The notes under the pieces: model-generated
The model's database searches: none
The model's input: only the letters and a program-made list of their open reading frames with translations
What the model was told of the DNA's origin: nothing
Position numbers and translations under genes: made by a program
Assembly (NCBI GenBank): GCA_002500765.1
Contig: DLSX01000178.1
Location: 67,606-76,173 of the forward strand
Direction of reading: 5' to 3'
Length of the DNA: 8,568 bases
From: Neorhizobium sp. UBA7851
GTDB lineage: Bacteria; Pseudomonadota; Alphaproteobacteria; Rhizobiales; Rhizobiaceae
Shown here: positions 6,174 through 8,568 of the stretch, one piece after another
How positions within the stretch are numbered: the stretch's first letter is position 1
Layout: each line of letters opens with the position of its first letter

Positions 6174-7061
6174 TTATCGCAGCACGGGATGGGCCGCCGA
6201 AAACGCTTCCGCCTCCTGCTGCAGCCAGGAGCAGAACAGGCTGGCTTTGCGGTTGCGCCTTTCCCGGCGCAGCGCCACGTAATGATGGCCGCTATCGGTA
6301 AAACCAAATGGAGGCGTCAGGCGCCCGGCATTGATGTCGTCGATCACATAGGGCCATGGCGCTACGCAGACGCCGAGCCCGGCGCGAGCCGCTTCCAGCA
6401 TGAAATAGAAGTGCTCGTAATCCAGTCGAGGTCCCGTGCCCACCGTCCGGCCCGAACGCGCGCGCCAGTTTTCCCAGGCACGTGGTCGGGTGCGCGTATG
6501 CAGTTGTGCCAGGCCGCTGAAGTCACCTGCCGCGGTTTGCAAAAGCGGCGGCGCCAGCACCAGTCCGGTCTGTTCGGGAAACAACGGCACAACCTCCCCG
6601 CCTTTCGGCCAAGGTGGATCGCCGACGCGGATCGCCACGTCAAAGCCATCCCGGTCGAAATCGACCGGGCGAGAGGAGGCGGTCAGGCGCACCTCGATCT
6701 GCGGATGTTCCGCCTGAAAACGATAAAGCCGCGGGATCAGCCAGCGCATCGAAAATGTGCCGGGGCAGGAGATATCCAGCGCACCTTCCTCCGTATCGGC
6801 GACCAGCCGCACAGAGGCGTCGATCTGGTCGAAGGCGCTGCCCAGGCCGGAGAGTAAGGTCGTGCCTGCTTCGGTAAGTCTCAGGTTGTTTTTCGGCCCT
6901 TCGAACAGTGGTACGCCGAGCATTGCTTCCAGATGTTTGATCTGCCGGCTGATCGCGCTGTGCGTCACATTGAGTTCATCCGCGGCCAGGGTCATGCGGC
7001 CTTGTCGGCCGGCGGCTTCGAATGCCCGCAATGCGTTGAGTGAGGGGATGTGTCTTGCCAT
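6174..7061 (-). CDS. LysR-family transcriptional regulator (GcvA-like)
   Basis: A 295-residue DNA-binding regulator. The N-terminal winged helix-turn-helix covers about 5-65: SLNALRAFEAAGRQGRMTLAADELNVTHSAISRQIKHLE, then GVPLFEG. The MARHIPSLNALRAFEAAGR opening is characteristic of the GcvA/AmpR-like branch of LysR proteins. Residues about 90-295 form the effector-binding domain (LDISCPGTFSMRWLIPRLYRF; FDVAIRVGD; ARAGLGVCVAPWPYV). Length is normal for LysR proteins. The start is placed at ATG 7059-7061, at the usual family N-terminus, with a weak GGAAA ahead of it; an upstream ATG at 7161-7163 would add 34 unrelated residues and extend across the divergent promoter. It is divergent from the methyltransferase gene, 139 bases apart, the classic LysR-target layout, and convergent with serA. 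Effector and targets cannot be read from sequence. Confidence 0.92.
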   Translation of the reverse strand: MARHIPSLNALRAFEAAGRQGRMTLAADELNVTHSAISRQIKHLEAMLGVPLFEGPKNNLRLTEAGTTLLSGLGSAFDQIDASVRLVADTEEGALDISCPGTFSMRWLIPRLYRFQAEHPQIEVRLTASSRPVDFDRDGFDVAIRVGDPPWPKGGEVVPLFPEQTGLVLAPPLLQTAAGDFSGLAQLHTRTRPRAWENWRARSGRTVGTGPRLDYEHFYFMLEAARAGLGVCVAPWPYVIDDINAGRLTPPFGFTDSGHHYVALRRERRNRKASLFCSWLQQEAEAFSAAHPVLR

Positions 7062-7112
7062 GTGCGGTTTCCGAACAATGATTGTGCGAACATATCGATT
7101 TTGCTGCAGTAA

Positions 7113-7172
7113 AAAACAGGTTTTCTTCGTCGCATCGAAACCGGATGCGCGTCCAAGGAACATGGCGATGCG
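7113..7172. promoter_or_regulatory. Divergent LysR/methyltransferase control region with small inverted repeats
   Basis: Within the 139-base divergent gap there is an AAAAC-AG-GTTTT repeat (7113-7124). A CGCATC-N7-GATGCG repeat lies at 7131-7149, and a third GATGCG copy at 7167-7172, 23 bases after the second. These are plausible operator half-sites for the divergent LysR protein, but they are short and could be chance. No clear -35/-10 pair was found. Confidence 0.3.
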
Positions 7173-7186
7173 TTCTTCAAATGTGT

Positions 7187-7193
7187 GAAGGGA
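7187..7193 (+). promoter_or_regulatory. Ribosome binding site supporting a GTG start
   Basis: GAAGGGA lies 7 bases before GTG 7201-7203. A stop codon in the same frame at 7186-7188 excludes any earlier start. The nearby ATG at 7194 is in another frame that stops after 13 codons. Confidence 0.65.
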
Positions 7194-7200
7194 ATGGATC

Positions 7201-7977
7201 GTGAGGGGACGACATCAGGATGGCAGCGCGGGTGACGCCAATTACGGCGTGATCGGCAAGGGATATATCCGTTACCGGCGGCCCGATCCACATATTGCAG
7301 ATTTCATCGCCAAGGCTCTGGGGGAAGCCCGCACAGTGCTGAATGTCGGGGCGGGGGCCGGTTCCTACGAGCCAGTCGGTCGCCAGGTCACGGCGGTCGA
7401 GCCATCGGCCTCGATGCGCGCCCAGCGTCCGGCGCATTTGCCGGTCGCCATCGATGCTGTTGCCGAACGCCTGCCTTTCTCCGACGAGAGTTTCGATGCG
7501 GGCATGACGACATTCTCCGTCCATCAATGGTCGGACCTTGCGGCGGGGCTTACTGAGATGCGCCGGGTCACGCGGGGACCGGTTCTCGTTCTTTCCTGCG
7601 ATCCAGAGGCGCTCGATCGCTCGTGGCTGAACGACTACGCGCCGGAGATGATTGCGGTCGAGGCCCGGCGGTACCCGACGATGGATGTGATTGCCGAGAC
7701 GCTGGGACAGGTCGATATCCTGCCGGTGCCTATTCCCCTCAATTGCACCGATGGCTTCAGCGAGGCTTATTACGGACGGCCAGAGAAACTGATGGACCCT
7801 GGCGCGCGGCTGGCGAACTCCGCCTGGAGCTTCGTCGACCCCGCCATAGAGCAGCGTTTTGCTGAAGCGCTGGGCCGGGATCTGGCGGACGGTGTGTGGG
7901 ATGCCCGTCACAGGGCCTTGCGGACGCAGCCGTTTTTCGAAGGGTCGCTGCGGCTGATTGTCAGCAAGGGCGGGTGA
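7201..7977 (+). CDS. Class I SAM-dependent methyltransferase
   Basis: A 258-residue soluble protein with a Methyltransf_11/UbiE-like Rossmann core. Motif I is VLNVGAGAGSYEP (46-58), which binds SAM. The acidic end of strand 2 is TAVEPS (64-69, E67 in the ribose-binding position). Motif II/post-I is AVAERLPFSDESFDAGMTTFSVHQWSD (86-112), and a motif III-like segment is MRRVTRGPVLVLS (120-132). The N-terminal DANYGVIGKGYIRYRRPDPHIADFI (12-36) is typical of small-molecule methyltransferases of this group. The C-terminal half (140-258), which would select the substrate, has no motif I recognise. It starts with GTG behind GAAGGGA. It is divergent from a LysR gene that may control it. Substrate is unknown; the methyltransferase fold is well supported. 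Confidence 0.88.
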   Translation: MRGRHQDGSAGDANYGVIGKGYIRYRRPDPHIADFIAKALGEARTVLNVGAGAGSYEPVGRQVTAVEPSASMRAQRPAHLPVAIDAVAERLPFSDESFDAGMTTFSVHQWSDLAAGLTEMRRVTRGPVLVLSCDPEALDRSWLNDYAPEMIAVEARRYPTMDVIAETLGQVDILPVPIPLNCTDGFSEAYYGRPEKLMDPGARLANSAWSFVDPAIEQRFAEALGRDLADGVWDARHRALRTQPFFEGSLRLIVSKGG

Positions 7978-8273
7978 GGCGTGACCTTCGGCCGAAAGGG
8001 CCGTATCATCATCCGCGTTAGACCGGATTTCCTCCCAGGAAAGATGCAGCAATGGGCCGGGAGCGATAGCAACCGGTCCCTTCTGCCCCTGCTGACGATT
8101 AAGTGATCGACTGAGCGTCGAAAACTCCTCCCGGTTGTATTTGTGTCAATTGGCTCCCGTCCTTAATTTCTATAGCTACTAAAGCGGGAAAAATGTCGGA
8201 GAGTCCTAAAATTTCCGTCATGGCTCCCCATATCAGGGTCACGGACCGCATAGGGCGGCCAGAGGAGAAATTG
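7978..8273. other. Intergenic region upstream of the Tim44-like gene
   Basis: No convincing gene in these 296 bases. An imperfect hairpin, CCTTCGGCCGAAAGG (7984-7998), lies just after the methyltransferase stop but has no T-run. The part from about 8160 to 8215 is clearly richer in A and T than its surroundings and contains TTAATTTCTATAGCTACTAA, a plausible promoter zone for the downstream gene, though -35 and -10 boxes with good spacing could not be fixed. Confidence 0.4.
8263..8267 (+). promoter_or_regulatory. Ribosome binding site of the Tim44-like gene
   Basis: AGGAG with 6 bases to ATG 8274-8276. In-frame ATG codons at 8193 and 8220 lie upstream but lack a comparable site and would bury the signal-like segment, so 8274 is preferred. 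Confidence 0.75.
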
Positions 8274-8568
8274 ATGTTGTTCAAGCTTCGGCGTTTCCAG
8301 AAACTCTTCGCGATCGCAGCGATCGGAATGGCAGTTTCGCTAACAGCCGTCGATTTTGCGGAAGCGCGTCGTGCCGGCGGTGGTTCCAGCTTCGGCAGCC
8401 GCGGTACCCGTACATTCGCAGCCCCGCCTGCCACGAACACGGCACCGGGTGCAGCCGGCGGCATCAATCGTTCGATGACCCCGAATACGCAGCAGAACGC
8501 TGCAAGCCCGGCAAACGGCATGGGTGCGCAGGCTGCTCAGCAGCAGCGTCGTCCCGGCATGTTCGGCG
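8274..8568 (+). CDS. Tim44-like domain-containing protein, N-terminal part (runs off the window)
   Basis: The open frame continues to the last base; 98 codons are present. The protein begins MLFKLRRFQK, a basic start, followed by a hydrophobic segment LFAIAAIGMAVSLTAVDFAEA (11-31) that acts as a signal peptide or membrane anchor. Next come ARRAGGGSSFGSRGTRTF (31-48) and a low-complexity Ala/Pro/Thr/Gln/Asn stretch ending QQQRRPGMFG. This Gly/Ser/Arg motif followed by a disordered linker is the recognisable N-terminus of alphaproteobacterial Tim44-like proteins, which usually carry further membrane segments and a C-terminal Tim44 domain. That domain lies outside the window, so the call rests on the N-terminal pattern. 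The biological role of this bacterial family is poorly known; it is inferred to act at the inner membrane. Confidence 0.75.
   Translation, partial: MLFKLRRFQKLFAIAAIGMAVSLTAVDFAEARRAGGGSSFGSRGTRTFAAPPATNTAPGAAGGINRSMTPNTQQNAASPANGMGAQAAQQQRRPGMFG

Noticed and set aside
6189..6857. A 222-codon plus-strand frame opposite the LysR gene
   Set aside because: It is antisense to the LysR coding region, Arg-rich, and without domain features.
7062..7163. A 34-residue N-terminal extension of the LysR protein
   Set aside because: Family members begin near MARHIPSLNALRAFE; the extension would fill most of the divergent promoter region.
7984..7998. CCTTCGGCCGAAAGG as terminator of the methyltransferase gene
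   Set aside because: The stem is short, imperfect and not followed by T residues.
7177..8052. A 291-codon open frame on the minus strand opposite the methyltransferase
   Set aside because: The plus-strand frame carries clear SAM-binding motifs and a ribosome binding site; the antisense product shows no family pattern.
1..8568. CRISPR arrays, tRNA or rRNA genes, insertion sequences, phage or defence genes
   Set aside because: Nothing with regularly spaced repeats, a cloverleaf, a transposase or a defence domain was found on either strand.

Overview
The window looks like chromosomal DNA of a Rhizobiaceae alphaproteobacterium (Agrobacterium/Rhizobium group). The reasons are high GC content, a serC-serA operon with an alphaproteobacterial-type SerC, an Omp25/Omp31-like outer membrane barrel, a Tim44-like protein with the 'ARRAGGGSSFGSRGTRT' N-terminal region, and a rhizobial-style intergenic palindrome at the left edge. 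The assignment rests on recognised protein families, not on a database search.

Layout: (1) 1-126 is non-coding with a perfect 26-bp palindrome of the rhizobial intergenic mosaic type. (2) 127-1986, minus strand, is a glycoside hydrolase family 15 (glucoamylase/trehalase-like) gene. (3) 1987-2191 is a divergent intergenic region holding a symmetrical TTAA-N7-TTAA element that matches the CtrA consensus. (4) 2192-3031, plus strand, is a secreted outer membrane beta-barrel protein, closed by a clear rho-independent terminator at 3049-3073. (5) 3074-3238 is a structured 5' leader. (6) serC (3239-4420) and serA (4500-6095) form the serine biosynthesis operon, with a terminator-like hairpin between them. 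(7) A hairpin near 6141-6167 separates serA from a convergent LysR-family regulator (6174-7061, minus strand). (8) A class I SAM-dependent methyltransferase (7201-7977, plus strand) is divergent from the LysR gene. (9) 7978-8273 is non-coding. (10) The first 98 codons of a Tim44-like domain protein start at 8274 and run off the right edge.

SerA oxidises 3-phosphoglycerate to 3-phosphohydroxypyruvate and SerC transaminates this to O-phosphoserine, so the central operon encodes two of the three steps of serine synthesis; serB is not in the window. The remaining genes look like independent transcription units. The LysR/methyltransferase pair is the only other regulator-target arrangement suggested by the layout.

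No mobile element, CRISPR array, tRNA, rRNA or obviously foreign gene was seen. Most of the window is ordinary housekeeping sequence. The points most worth checking are regulatory: the CtrA-like box between the GH15 and outer membrane protein genes, and the serC leader RNA with its mutually exclusive pairing around the ribosome binding site. The cysteine content and C-terminal tail of the outer membrane protein are also unusual.
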